DNA of 43,000 bases, from positions 1 to 43,000 of the forward strand of contig CACVAU010000013.1 in the NCBI GenBank assembly GCA_902727915.1. The letters run 5' to 3'. The notes beneath the pieces are model-generated. The model was given only the letters and a program-made list of their open reading frames with translations. It was not told where the DNA came from and did no database searches. Shown in pieces: positions 8,146 to 17,383 of this stretch; position 1 is the first letter of the stretch; each line of letters opens with the position of its first letter. The position numbers and the translations under genes were made by a program. Origin of the DNA: an uncultured Sulfurovum sp. Lineage in GTDB: Bacteria > Campylobacterota > Campylobacteria > Campylobacterales > Sulfurovaceae.

Positions 8146-8946
8146 CTACTCTTCTATCATTCTTCTTGCCATCATAGAGATGATGGACATAAACACCATA
8201 AAAAGATACATTCCCATAAAAATCAAAATTATCGAAAAGCCACCAATTACAGGTATCATGCTAAATAATACTACCATTAAGCCTACTAAAAATAAAAATA
8301 AACTTGCTAAAAGTCCTACTTTCGTCATATAAACAAAATAATTTTTCTTCATTGCTGATGACCAAACATCTTTTGTGAAAAAACTAAATACAGCCTTAAA
8401 GCCTTCGCCTAGTGAGTTTGCTAATACAATATTAGAATGTACCAAAGGTTGAACATAGGAAAAGGCTAATCCAACTAAAGTTAACGGTAAGCCTAATCCT
8501 GCAAATGCTCGAATAACATCACTCTCATTCATACCTTCTTTAAAAACACCTGTTGTAACACCTAAAATACTAAAGATAAGTACAAACAAAACGATAACAA
8601 TCATCCAGCCTAAATAAACACCAAAAGCTGTTTTGACATAAGAAGTCAAAATCTTATCTATACGGCTCGTATGAACCTCATCCACATAATTCTCAATATC
8701 TTTCGTAGTATACAGCGTTCTACCTACATGCATTTGAATCGCAATCGCAAATACAGCTGTAAAAAGTGAAAAAATCAAGGAAATAATGGGAAGCATAGCA
8801 AATAAATTCAACACAACAAAAACGCTCATGGCTGTTAAAGTGAAGTTTTTATTCAGTCTTATAAATTCCCATGCTAAACGAAATGTATTTTTCACAGGTT
8901 CAAATTCTAAAGCCTCATCAATGAGTCTTCTATTCTCTTCTTGCAT
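8146..8946 (-). CDS. Multipass membrane protein of unknown function
   Basis: I do not recognise a family. The 266-residue protein has a cytoplasmic-looking acidic N-terminus followed by about six hydrophobic segments, near residues 35-75, 107-128, 145-165, 205-225 and 230-260. The C-terminus is MMARRMIEE. It follows the M48 protease and DUF898 genes on the same strand with a 43-base gap, so it is probably the last gene of that transcription unit. Its overall layout resembles the BPSS1780/DUF2189-like integral membrane proteins, but this is only an impression. Confidence 0.75.
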   Translation of the reverse strand: MQEENRRLIDEALEFEPVKNTFRLAWEFIRLNKNFTLTAMSVFVVLNLFAMLPIISLIFSLFTAVFAIAIQMHVGRTLYTTKDIENYVDEVHTSRIDKILTSYVKTAFGVYLGWMIVIVLFVLIFSILGVTTGVFKEGMNESDVIRAFAGLGLPLTLVGLAFSYVQPLVHSNIVLANSLGEGFKAVFSFFTKDVWSSAMKKNYFVYMTKVGLLASLFLFLVGLMVVLFSMIPVIGGFSIILIFMGMYLFMVFMSIISMMARRMIEE

Positions 8947-8989
8947 TCAATTATCCTTTAACTTCAAAGTATCTATTGTAGCATAAAGA

Positions 8990-10087
8990 CTATTTACAAA
9001 TGCTCAAACCTTGTTTAAAACATTCACTATAACGATTGGCTAAGGCAACACGCTTTTCTGTACTAGGGTGTGAAGAGAAATACTCTAAAATATCATCTCC
9101 TTCTTCCTCTTCCTCAGCACTTCGCTTATGCTTTTCTTCCATATAAACTGTCATACGATTCATAATATTTGAAAATGATTTTGGATCAATACCCACTTCA
9201 AGCATTTTCTTAAACGCATATTCATCAGCTTCAGATTCATGTCCACGTGAATACGCAGAACTGACTAAAGCTGAACCAATACCAATACCCATATCACCAA
9301 AACCAGAACCATCTCCTGTCATCAACATGACAGCTACAGTAACAAAAGTTCCTTCAATAAGCATTTTCAAACTATGTCGATGTACCACATGTCCCATCTC
9401 ATGTAATAAAACAGAATCAATCTCATCTTGATTTGTTGAAAGTTCAATAAATTTATCCGTTAAAATAAGATCTCCCGAAGGTAAGGCTAGGGCATTAGGA
9501 ATCGCAATGTCTCCCATTTCCCATGAACGAAAATGTATATTATAATTTATTTTACTTTCATCCCCAATACTCAATTTTGCTAACTTTTCTTCAAAATGTA
9601 CACGAATTTTATCTTGAAGTTCTTGACTTAAATTGCTCTCTTGAAAAAGATAACTGTCTAAAAAATCCATACTTCCTTGAGCAATCAACTCATTTGTCTC
9701 ATACGGCAAGGCATGTGCTATCTGTTGACTCGCCCAAGGAACGCCCCATCTAAAAAATGAAAAACCTGTAAAGATTGTAATCACAACGGCTAAAACAATG
9801 GCGCGATAATGCGTTTCTAAATAATGCACCAATGCATTGATTTTTTGTTTTCCTTTAAAGAGCATGTCCACATTATCATTGTCTAAAGTTGTAAAAACAG
9901 CCCCATTTTCCAATGTGATTTTTCGTGCTACATTGCCTAAACGTTCTGAAACATTTAGATGAGACAATTCACCTCGATGAACTGTCCCATCTTCAAGCTC
10001 TATGGCATAACGCCCCATGTCATTAGTAGAGAGTACAGCAACCACACGTGCTGCACTCCCCTTAACATGAAAATTTCCCTTAATCAT
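8990..10087 (-). CDS. M48-family membrane metalloprotease
   Basis: The 365-residue protein has a small N-terminal beta-rich cytoplasmic domain (residues 1-80), one membrane helix near 95-113 and a periplasmic M48 peptidase domain. The zinc site is HEMGH at residues 229-233, with the third ligand in GHESEADEYAF near 285. M48 peptidases such as LoiP or BepA degrade misfolded envelope proteins. It lies five bases behind the DUF898 gene, a pairing known from other bacteria and suggesting a joint envelope function. A GlyGlyGly-free but glycine-rich segment (TGDGSGFGDMGIGIG) follows the active site, as in this family. Confidence 0.9.
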   Translation of the reverse strand: MIKGNFHVKGSAARVVAVLSTNDMGRYAIELEDGTVHRGELSHLNVSERLGNVARKITLENGAVFTTLDNDNVDMLFKGKQKINALVHYLETHYRAIVLAVVITIFTGFSFFRWGVPWASQQIAHALPYETNELIAQGSMDFLDSYLFQESNLSQELQDKIRVHFEEKLAKLSIGDESKINYNIHFRSWEMGDIAIPNALALPSGDLILTDKFIELSTNQDEIDSVLLHEMGHVVHRHSLKMLIEGTFVTVAVMLMTGDGSGFGDMGIGIGSALVSSAYSRGHESEADEYAFKKMLEVGIDPKSFSNIMNRMTVYMEEKHKRSAEEEEEGDDILEYFSSHPSTEKRVALANRYSECFKQGLSICK

Positions 10088-10092
10088 AATGA

Positions 10093-11247
10093 TTAAAGTG
10101 CCACGCCGACATCAACATCAAAAGCATCACCAATTTGCTCTCCTAAAGATGACTCCTCATCTTGTTTTTGGCTAATGTATTCGTTAAACCCTAGTGAAGT
10201 ATCTACCAAAGTGTTTTCAAGCATTAACCTTGCCATTCTAACTTTTGCCCAAGGCGTTGCAAAACCTAATGTAAGAATAATTACTAACATGTTTGAAAGC
10301 ATCACCCATGCAAAATCTCTGGCTCTTAACGTAGATTGAAATGCAATTTCATTATCAAGTTTTGTATTTTCATAAATATAAGTACGCTGTCGTGTAATGG
10401 TAAAAGACATAATTAAAATCATCGCAAAATTCATAAACAAAGAAATCATCACTATCATACCAATCAAACCTGCTGGGATTTGACCTTGTTCTAACGTCTC
10501 AGGATTAAGTGCAGTAACTATTTCCATACCCCCACCAAACAAAGCCATAAAAATACCAAACACCATAAAAACAAGTAAAGAAATTCCCAGTGTTTTTAAA
10601 TTAATCATCATAAATTTGGTAGCTTCAATATCGGTTTCAAATTTACCCTGTCCATAACGTGAACCATTGATAACATATTCTGTATTTTTCTTTTTAATAA
10701 CAGCAAAGAGATAAAACGCAACACCCATGCCTAAAATACCCAATAAAAGTACAACAGCTTCAAAACTTCCACCAGCAGGTAGCACAAAAAAAGACAGTAA
10801 AGGTATACCATAAAAAGTCAATAGCAATAAGAACGGGTAAAAAAAGAAATTGATGTATGATTGTTTGAGTTCACCTTTAAATGCAAAGTGTACATTTGAA
10901 AAGCTTGTTACACGCATGTTAAACATTAAACTTCTCCAAATAATCCAAGGAATCGCTACAAATAAAACACCCAATAAAACAAGCCCACCTATGGGTGAAA
11001 TTTGAGAAATAATTTGAAAAACTATAAAAATCCCCACAGCAATTAAAAACCCAATAAACAACTGCTTTCCTGTTGCATGGTACTCAAAGTTCCGTTCTGC
11101 TAGATTTGTATTTCCATAAAAGTAACGTTTATTACGTACTTTTGCCCAAGGATAATAAATCCCCAATGTAATAATGGTTAATAAAATATTCACTATCCAA
11201 ATTTTAAAATATTCACTTCCTGATCCTGTAAAGCGTAATGCTTCCAT
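10093..11247 (-). CDS. DUF898 (YjgN-like) membrane protein
   Basis: The 384-residue protein contains two DUF898-type halves. The first has FTGSGSEYFKIWIVNILLTIITLGIYYPWAKVRNKRYFYGNT compressed at its N-terminus, and the second repeats the pattern near residue 330 (LTLGFATPWAKVRMARLMLENT). Between them lie about eight hydrophobic segments. The family is of unknown function, sits in the inner membrane and is often next to M48 proteases, as here. It has its own promoter-like TATAAT at 11285-11290 and an AAGGATAT ribosome binding site. Confidence 0.88.
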   Translation of the reverse strand: MEALRFTGSGSEYFKIWIVNILLTIITLGIYYPWAKVRNKRYFYGNTNLAERNFEYHATGKQLFIGFLIAVGIFIVFQIISQISPIGGLVLLGVLFVAIPWIIWRSLMFNMRVTSFSNVHFAFKGELKQSYINFFFYPFLLLLTFYGIPLLSFFVLPAGGSFEAVVLLLGILGMGVAFYLFAVIKKKNTEYVINGSRYGQGKFETDIEATKFMMINLKTLGISLLVFMVFGIFMALFGGGMEIVTALNPETLEQGQIPAGLIGMIVMISLFMNFAMILIMSFTITRQRTYIYENTKLDNEIAFQSTLRARDFAWVMLSNMLVIILTLGFATPWAKVRMARLMLENTLVDTSLGFNEYISQKQDEESSLGEQIGDAFDVDVGVAL

Positions 11248-11284
11248 CTCTATATCCTTATATTAGTAATTTTTAACGGAAAAC

Positions 11285-11290
11285 ATTATA
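11285..11290 (-). promoter_or_regulatory. Putative internal promoter for DUF898-M48-membrane protein genes
   Basis: Minus-strand TATAAT lies 38 bases upstream of the DUF898 start. It is in a 92-base gap, the largest within the 14-kb minus-strand block. TTAAGG lies at about the right -35 distance but is a weak match. Confidence 0.45.
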
Positions 11291-11339
11291 TCTGAAACTT
11301 ATTTTAACCTTAATTACATTCTTGGCTTTTCTTCCACTC

Positions 11340-11798
11340 CTACTTAAAAACCATCAAAACAAAAACCCCAGCCATGGATATAAAAGAAAAAATTCCCAAA
11401 GTAATCCAATATTTTACAAGTCTAAAGTACGCCTCCCCTAAAAAAAGTTTGTTTTTTTGTGCTTTTAAAGCCATATCGCGCATACGAATTTGTAAATAAA
11501 CAGCCATAAGCCATAAAAGCCCTGCAAAAATATAAAGCACAATAGCAATAAATAACCAAGGTGTCCAAAAAGAGATATTTAACACATTCATCAACAAAAC
11601 TCCTGTTAAAGGTTGTAAAATTGCCGAAGGGGTGATAAAAATCCAATCGGCTAAAACAACCATCTTATTGGTATGAACAATCACCTCTATATTTCCTAAT
11701 TTATCGCTCATAAATTTATAAAAAGCAGAACCAGCACCCACTCCTAACAGTAAAATAGCTGATAATATATGCATAAAAATTAAAAAGTCATAACTCAT
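11340..11798 (-). CDS. DUF2269-like small membrane protein
   Basis: The 152-residue protein has four hydrophobic segments, starting with FLIFMHILSAILLLGVGAG, and a conserved-looking HILSA histidine. DUF2269 proteins look like this, though the family has no firm function. I chose ATG at 11798 because it overlaps the stop codon of the upstream SDR-DoxX gene in an ATGA arrangement and has AGAGAAG upstream. A longer in-frame start at 11882 would lie deep inside that gene. The last residues are MVFK. Confidence 0.75.
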   Translation of the reverse strand: MSYDFLIFMHILSAILLLGVGAGSAFYKFMSDKLGNIEVIVHTNKMVVLADWIFITPSAILQPLTGVLLMNVLNISFWTPWLFIAIVLYIFAGLLWLMAVYLQIRMRDMALKAQKNKLFLGEAYFRLVKYWITLGIFSFISMAGVFVLMVFK

Positions 11799-13051
11799 CG
11801 AAACTTCTCTAAGCGACTCAAAATATAAATAGAAATTAATAAAGGTAAGTTCTTTAATACTGGACCAAATGGGTGCAACCAATGATGTCCAGCCAAAAAG
11901 GTTAACAATAAGGTGTAAACAGCTATGACAAATAATTGTAACCTTAGTAAATCTTGTAAACGATAACTTATCAACATCAAAATACCTATGAGTATGTCTA
12001 AAAAAGAAGCCAAATATAAAAGAGGAATAGCAAATACTTCAGGCGTACCAATCTCATATAAAAGCTCTAAAGCCAAAGGTTGAGGATATAAAAAAGCAGA
12101 CACTAGCCCTGACCAAATCCAAACAAAAGCAATGACTAAGCGTAACAAAGGACGTATAAAATAAAGTGAAGCAGAAAGTTTTTGGGCATTAGAAACTTTT
12201 GTAGAGAACAATCGTTCTTCAATGCTAACAGGCATATAATTTAAAAAGTTTTTCAAAGGTGCTACAGAAGCACTATTCCCTTCATTTAGCATTTTAACAT
12301 TGTCTGCACTCACGGTTGGTTCATCCAAAATTTTACCTACTATGTTTGTACCTATACTAGGAAGGTTTATAAATGTAGCAGGGTTTAACCCCAACCATTT
12401 TCTAAATCCTTCTAATAACTCCTTGTAGGTCATTGGCTTATTACCTACTAAATCTAGCTCAATACTCTTCTCACCTGATTCAATGGCACGTTTAACCGTT
12501 AACACTAAATCTTCTAAGGCAATGGGTTGTAGTACTTGTGAACCATCTCCGATTAAAGGCACTATAGGCAGTGTGGCTAAAGCTTGAAAGAGTGCTGTAC
12601 TTTTGCCGTCATCACCATAAACAATTGAAGGGTGTAAAATAGCATGGTCTAAGCTTAAAGTTTTCAAATATTCATCTGCTCTGTGTTTCGATTTATGGTA
12701 AAGTGTACTTCCATTGGTTGAACCTAAAGCTGAAATTTGAATAACTTTTTTTACCCTAGCTTCAGTACAAGCATCAAACAACGCCAGAGGTGCTAGGGTA
12801 TGCATTTGCTCAAAACTTTGTGTTTTTGTTTCACCAATAATACCCACAGCATTGACCACAACATCGAAACCTGTTAACTTTTCAACAAGTTTCTTGTCAT
12901 GCTGTAAACAACTGAAGTCAAACTCCATTGATAAGTCATCAACAGTTTGTACTCTACGTACACCTGCTATGACTTCATGCTCACCTCTTTTTAAAAAGCC
13001 ATAAATTACTTTTCCAATAAAACCTGTCGCGCCTATGACTAATATTTTCAT
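11795..13051 (-). CDS. SDR-family epimerase fused to a DoxX-like membrane domain
   Basis: The 418-residue protein opens with a Rossmann NAD(P) motif, GATGFIG at residues 7-13. An atypical-SDR core runs to about residue 270, with YHKSK near 118-122 as the likely Tyr-x-x-x-Lys active pair. The C-terminal 130 residues form four membrane helices resembling DoxX (FVWIWSGLVSAFLYPQPLALELL). Such fusions are known in Proteobacteria but lack an assigned substrate. Its stop overlaps the DUF2269-like start by four bases, and its start overlaps the CreD stop by one base. Confidence 0.85.
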   Translation of the reverse strand: MKILVIGATGFIGKVIYGFLKRGEHEVIAGVRRVQTVDDLSMEFDFSCLQHDKKLVEKLTGFDVVVNAVGIIGETKTQSFEQMHTLAPLALFDACTEARVKKVIQISALGSTNGSTLYHKSKHRADEYLKTLSLDHAILHPSIVYGDDGKSTALFQALATLPIVPLIGDGSQVLQPIALEDLVLTVKRAIESGEKSIELDLVGNKPMTYKELLEGFRKWLGLNPATFINLPSIGTNIVGKILDEPTVSADNVKMLNEGNSASVAPLKNFLNYMPVSIEERLFSTKVSNAQKLSASLYFIRPLLRLVIAFVWIWSGLVSAFLYPQPLALELLYEIGTPEVFAIPLLYLASFLDILIGILMLISYRLQDLLRLQLFVIAVYTLLLTFLAGHHWLHPFGPVLKNLPLLISIYILSRLEKFR

Positions 13052-14580
13052 TACGCTTTCACTTGTAAATTACGGGTAATCCACATTAACACAAAGAGTA
13101 CCACTAACAATAACCCTGTACCCATCAATAAAGCATAGTCTTCCAACTGTAATAGTGAGTATAAAATGGTATAAAGTGCTGTCAACATAACCAAGATACT
13201 AAGTGACTGTTTTAAACTTTTATTTGAAAACCATGTGTAAATCGTAATAGACAAAATAGTAATGGCAGAAGCACTCATATAAGCCTCTAAAAATGCTATG
13301 TGTTCAGACAAAGAAAGCAGTGTCAAGAAAAATAACCCTAAAGATAAGCCAATAAGCACATACTGAACATAATGCAGTTTACTTTTTTGTGTCATCTCAA
13401 AAATTAAAAAAGTCAGAAAAGTTAGTAAAATAAACAAAACCCCATACTTAATAGACCGTTCAACCAAAGAATAGAGTGCCACAGGTTCAAAGAAGTCAAC
13501 CCCAGTTAAAAGTTGGTCTAGGTCATAATTATGAAGCTCATGCACCCACGTTTGAGGAAAGTTTCTTGCCAATGAAGGAATCTGCCATGTTGCTGTAAAC
13601 CCTTCAATACTTATGTTTCGCTCTTTAGGCAAAATAGCCCCTTGAAAACTAGGATGTTCCCATGAAGACTTAATGCTCACTTCTGTTTTCTCTCCAAAAG
13701 CCGAGAAACGGATGTAAGAACTACCATTGGCTTGTACCTTAAATGAAAAAGTATAGTGATGTTCATCTTTATTCAACTCAACAGGGGCATGAAAGCCACT
13801 TGTTATTCCTGTTAATTTTAATTTTGTGCCTGGTTCAAAACTGTAGGCATTGTTATTTAAATTCAAATCTGAAACTTTCTCAATGGCTTTTGTGTCACTT
13901 AAACCCATAACCATATAAGCTTTGTCATAACGTACTTCATCCAAAGTATCTGATATTTTTGAGATGTCTGGCAAAATAAATTGACCCTCTATCTTTATGT
14001 CAGACGCATAAACCAGTGATCGATAAATACCTCTATAACGGTAATGTTCATCTAAGCCTATCTCTTTATTCAACACTTTTGGTAAAATCACAATATTTCG
14101 ATTGCGAAAATAACGTTTAAGTTCCATCTTTTCATTGCCGTCTTTGTCTTTTACTTTTTCATAACTACTATACTTTTCAATAATAGGCACAATCAGGGCT
14201 GGTCCAGTTAAAACTTGTGGGTTTCCCCATTGTGAGGCAATATTTGAAAGCACATTATTATGTAACCTACTTCGTTCATCCACAATGGAACTGATGTTGC
14301 TTAAAGGAATAAGCATTAAAAAGGCAATAAACCCTATAATAAAGAACCTTACCCCTATACTATTCTTTAAACTTTTTATCTTGCTACCCTTCTCTTCCAT
14401 TACTTCTGACATTTTATACTCCTTTATTTCTTTTATTGAACTTCCCACAACTGTACTTCTGCTTGAATGGTTCATAAATTTATAATAAACCCAACGACCT
14501 ATCACAAATAAACCCACACCTAAAATAAATAAAACCGTTAAACCTATTAAAAGTGCTACTATCTCTATATTACCTCTCAT
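13051..14580 (-). CDS. creD: CreD-family inner membrane protein with two possible starts
   Basis: From residue 57 on, the protein matches CreD: a membrane helix (FFIIGFIAFLMLIPLSNI), a large periplasmic region with GPALIVPI and SSWEHPSFQGAILPKER, then several C-terminal helices (KYGVLFILLTFLTFLIFEM, YVLIGLSLGLFFLTLLSLSEH). In E. coli creD belongs to the CreBC envelope-stress regulon. The full frame is 509 residues from ATG 14580, one base after the VanZ-like stop, and adds an extra membrane helix. A second start at 14412 has a much better ribosome binding site and gives the usual family length (453). I list the longer frame because the extra 56 codons look coding and couple tightly to the upstream gene. 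Confidence 0.85.
   Translation of the reverse strand: MRGNIEIVALLIGLTVLFILGVGLFVIGRWVYYKFMNHSSRSTVVGSSIKEIKEYKMSEVMEEKGSKIKSLKNSIGVRFFIIGFIAFLMLIPLSNISSIVDERSRLHNNVLSNIASQWGNPQVLTGPALIVPIIEKYSSYEKVKDKDGNEKMELKRYFRNRNIVILPKVLNKEIGLDEHYRYRGIYRSLVYASDIKIEGQFILPDISKISDTLDEVRYDKAYMVMGLSDTKAIEKVSDLNLNNNAYSFEPGTKLKLTGITSGFHAPVELNKDEHHYTFSFKVQANGSSYIRFSAFGEKTEVSIKSSWEHPSFQGAILPKERNISIEGFTATWQIPSLARNFPQTWVHELHNYDLDQLLTGVDFFEPVALYSLVERSIKYGVLFILLTFLTFLIFEMTQKSKLHYVQYVLIGLSLGLFFLTLLSLSEHIAFLEAYMSASAITILSITIYTWFSNKSLKQSLSILVMLTALYTILYSLLQLEDYALLMGTGLLLVVLFVLMWITRNLQVKA
14419..14424 (-). promoter_or_regulatory. Strong internal ribosome binding site in creD
   Basis: Minus-strand AAGGAG is placed six bases before an in-frame ATG at 14412 (protein start MSEVMEEKGS). 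That start gives a product matching the usual CreD N-terminus. The outer start at 14580 has AGGAG about ten bases upstream, which is weaker spacing. Confidence 0.55.
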
Positions 14581-14581
14581 C

Positions 14582-14962
14582 TTATTTCTGCTCCTCTTTC
14601 CACTTAATAAATGAAAATAAAATCACCCCAACCGTATCAGCTACAAAGTCAAACATATCACAAGTACGGCTAGGTAACCAGTATTGGCTTATCTCTTCTA
14701 GTCCAGCAAAAGCCAGAACAAGCAAAGCACCCACTTGCATGTTAAAGCCCAATATTTTCTGACTTTTAAAGTTTAGTCCATAATTTAAAAGCAATGCCAT
14801 TACCCCATAAAGCAAACCATGCATAAGCTTGTCACCATAGGGTATTTGTCCAATCACTCTAAAAGCAAAATTATGATCTGCTGTGTCAGCTAAGTAGATA
14901 ATAAACCCTATAAACAAGAAAAAACTTAAGGGCAGTAAAATCCGTAAATTAATGTGATTCAT
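14582..14962 (-). CDS. VanZ-like membrane protein
   Basis: The 126-residue protein has four hydrophobic segments and the VanZ-family pattern: DKLMHGLLYGVMALLL with a conserved His in the second helix, and GLEEISQYWLPSRTCDMFDFVADTVGV near the C-terminus. VanZ-like proteins are widespread membrane proteins; only VanZ itself has a teicoplanin-resistance role. I chose ATG at 14962 because AGGAG lies seven bases upstream. This gives a 14-base overlap with the upstream gene. An in-frame ATG at 14992 would overlap it further. Confidence 0.85.
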   Translation of the reverse strand: MNHINLRILLPLSFFLFIGFIIYLADTADHNFAFRVIGQIPYGDKLMHGLLYGVMALLLNYGLNFKSQKILGFNMQVGALLVLAFAGLEEISQYWLPSRTCDMFDFVADTVGVILFSFIKWKEEQK

Positions 14963-16409
14963 AACCATACTCCTTATATTGCGTAATACCAAACTTCTCC
15001 AACTTAGTACAATAACCTAAATGATAATTTGAAAACTTTTCACATTCTCTCTGTGATGATGTTTCAATAATTATGTCCGTTCCCTGTATGGCTTCTAATG
15101 CATCTATGGATAGACGAGAGATTGCCCTTTTATCTAATTTATGAGGAGATGCTTTAAACTTCTCAATATTATGTGAAGCCACCATCCCATCAACATTTAG
15201 AGAAACAACCAATGTGAAACTCACTAAACCTAAGACAACAATGCTGTCAAGTAATTTTCTAAAAGCAAGTTTTTTAACTAAAAAAATTAAGCCTATGCTC
15301 AACATAAGAATCAAGAAGTAGTCAAACCACTCAACATAATACCGAAGCACCGTAGCTCCTTTAATACTTTGGTACAAATACATCTTTTTAAGTGAAACCA
15401 AGCCCATAAGAATGGTTTGCACTAAAAGCCCAGCCAGTAAAAACATGCCTATTTTTTCGTTTTTATAACGTCGCATAATAAAAATGAAAATAAGCAATAC
15501 CAAGCCCATTACCATCATAAGTTGAAAAAAACCCTCTCTAGCAAATTCAGCCAAATTTTTACCTGTAGGTAAATTCGCTTCACCAAACAAAAATGGCAAC
15601 TGCATGGCAACAAACATTAAAAAAAGTAAATTAATCATCCCTAAAAAGATACCAACTATCAGCATGTCAAATGCTTTAGTCTCTTGAATGCTAATACGCT
15701 CTTTCTTCATTGACAACATCGCCACAAACAAAACCAAATAAAGAAAAAAATACCATGGAACAGTCCAAATATAAGTAACATCAAAATTCAAATTAAAGTC
15801 AACCAAATTTGTCAAAAAATTAGCAAAACGTTCATCAGCTGAAAAGAGTAATGCAACAAAGACTCCTAAAAAGGGTAAAGTAATTAGAAGTGCCAACCCC
15901 ACACGCCTGTAAATATCACTGTCATCTTTTTTTACAAATAGACTGTCAAAGAATTTACTAATATAAGGAACGCCAAAACCATTTAAAAAAGAGGCTGGTA
16001 GTAAAGTTTGATACAATGAATGTACCTTATGCATTGAAGTCCAATAAAGCATAATAAGCACATAGAAAAAGACTATTGGAAGTAAAAATTGAACCATGTC
16101 ATTAGAATAGTAAAACATGTCAACAATCATTATGACAAGTAAAGGTAAAAACCATTTGACATATTTATTGTCTAATTGTTTCTTAAACGCCATATATGCT
16201 AAGAGTAAAAGCTCCAAAACATAAGCAACAATATGCCACCCACCTACTAAATTGTCCATTTGTAAAAAATTTTCTATGAACATTAACACAAAAGCTAAGC
16301 CTAGAACAACCCAAGCAAAGCTTTTGACCTTAAACATTGGGTGTAAACTCACCTCTTTTTTAAGATTTATTAAATTAATTTTTTCTTCATTTATATTTTT
16401 TTCTTGCAT
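14949..16409 (-). CDS. DUF4153/DUF4173-like multipass membrane protein
   Basis: The 486-residue protein has about eleven membrane helices. The segment TVLRYYVEWFDYFLILMLSIGLIFLV followed by SLNVDGMVASHNIEKF is characteristic of DUF4153/4173 proteins in my recollection. A C-terminal soluble tail of about 60 residues contains three Cys (ECEKFSNYHLGYCTKL). No function is established for the family. The gene starts 62 bases after a TIGR01777 epimerase stop and overlaps the VanZ-like gene. An AGGAG lies eleven bases before the ATG. Confidence 0.75.
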   Translation of the reverse strand: MQEKNINEEKINLINLKKEVSLHPMFKVKSFAWVVLGLAFVLMFIENFLQMDNLVGGWHIVAYVLELLLLAYMAFKKQLDNKYVKWFLPLLVIMIVDMFYYSNDMVQFLLPIVFFYVLIMLYWTSMHKVHSLYQTLLPASFLNGFGVPYISKFFDSLFVKKDDSDIYRRVGLALLITLPFLGVFVALLFSADERFANFLTNLVDFNLNFDVTYIWTVPWYFFLYLVLFVAMLSMKKERISIQETKAFDMLIVGIFLGMINLLFLMFVAMQLPFLFGEANLPTGKNLAEFAREGFFQLMMVMGLVLLIFIFIMRRYKNEKIGMFLLAGLLVQTILMGLVSLKKMYLYQSIKGATVLRYYVEWFDYFLILMLSIGLIFLVKKLAFRKLLDSIVVLGLVSFTLVVSLNVDGMVASHNIEKFKASPHKLDKRAISRLSIDALEAIQGTDIIIETSSQRECEKFSNYHLGYCTKLEKFGITQYKEYGYESH

Positions 16410-16448
16410 TTTTTATAACTCCTCTTATAATAAATATTTTATCTTTTT

Positions 16449-16460
16449 AGTAAATTTACT
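16449..16460. promoter_or_regulatory. Palindrome in the gap before the DUF4173-like gene
   Basis: A perfect 12-bp palindrome, AGTAAATTTACT, lies in the 62-base gap. AT-rich -10-like sequence follows on the minus strand. It could be an operator or chance in AT-rich DNA. Confidence 0.25.
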
Positions 16461-16471
16461 GATGTAAGTAC

Positions 16472-17383
16472 TTAAGCAAATATATCCTCAAAAGCTATCT
16501 CTAAACTCCCATACTCAAACTCAAACCCTTCATCCAACAAACGTTTAGGCATACAATAGCGACCAGCTAACACCAAGTCTGGATCTGTTCTCATAATGAA
16601 ATAAGCACCCAATTTCACCATCCACGCAAAAGCTGGAAGCCCTATGGGCATTCCCAATGCTTTTCTTAACGACTTCATAAACACTTCATTGGAAACAGGT
16701 GTAGGTGCTGTGGCAATGTATGCACCATTTCGAGCTTCATTTTCAATGGCATCTATAAACACGTTGTTCATGTCTTCTTCATGAATCCAGCTAATTCCTT
16801 GCTGTCCATGTCCAGCTTTTCCACCTAAGCCAAGTTTTGTCAGCATTGCCATGGTCTTTAATGCACCACCTGACCGACCCAAAACAAAAGAGGTACGAAC
16901 AATGACTTGACGAATATTTGCTAAAACACTTTCTTTATATGCCTCTTCCCATTTTGCACCAACATAAGGGGCTAAACCGTAACCAAAGGTTGAACTTTCA
17001 TCACAAACGACTTCGGCACTGTCACCATAACGATGTGCAGTTGACATTTGAACCCATACTTTAGGTTTTATTTCTATTTCATTTAATGCTTTACCTATTA
17101 GTTTAGTAGCATCCACACGTGAACGTAAAATAGCATCACAGTTTTCAGCTGTTTTAATGCAGTCAACTGTTCTACCAACAAGATTTACAAATGCTTCTGC
17201 ATTATCAATCGCTTTTATCCAGTCACCTAAAGTTTGTGCATCCCAGTGGACAAAGTTCCATTCACCTTTTTCTGTGGGTTCATTACGTGAAACAATAACT
17301 ACTTCATACTCTTTTTTTAAAAGTGCCTTGGCTAAATTAATACCAAGAAAACCAGACCCACCAAATATAATTACTTTTTTCAT
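16472..17383 (-). CDS. TIGR01777-family (YfcH-like) NAD-dependent epimerase
   Basis: The 303-residue protein has a Rossmann motif GGSGFLG at residues 8-14, VNLVGRTVDC near 70, the STAHRYGD segment and the C-terminal domain ending with PKRLLDEGFEFEYGSLEIAFEDIF, all typical of the family. These SDR-related proteins are uncharacterised biochemically; YfcH is the E. coli example. Its start overlaps the DUF4166 stop by four bases. A second, longer paralogue lies three genes upstream at 18295-19743. Confidence 0.92.
   Translation of the reverse strand: MKKVIIFGGSGFLGINLAKALLKKEYEVVIVSRNEPTEKGEWNFVHWDAQTLGDWIKAIDNAEAFVNLVGRTVDCIKTAENCDAILRSRVDATKLIGKALNEIEIKPKVWVQMSTAHRYGDSAEVVCDESSTFGYGLAPYVGAKWEEAYKESVLANIRQVIVRTSFVLGRSGGALKTMAMLTKLGLGGKAGHGQQGISWIHEEDMNNVFIDAIENEARNGAYIATAPTPVSNEVFMKSLRKALGMPIGLPAFAWMVKLGAYFIMRTDPDLVLAGRYCMPKRLLDEGFEFEYGSLEIAFEDIFA

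Noticed and set aside
11422..11646. Open frame on the minus strand inside the DUF2269-like gene
   Set aside because: It overlaps the membrane protein gene in another frame and shows no recognisable protein features.
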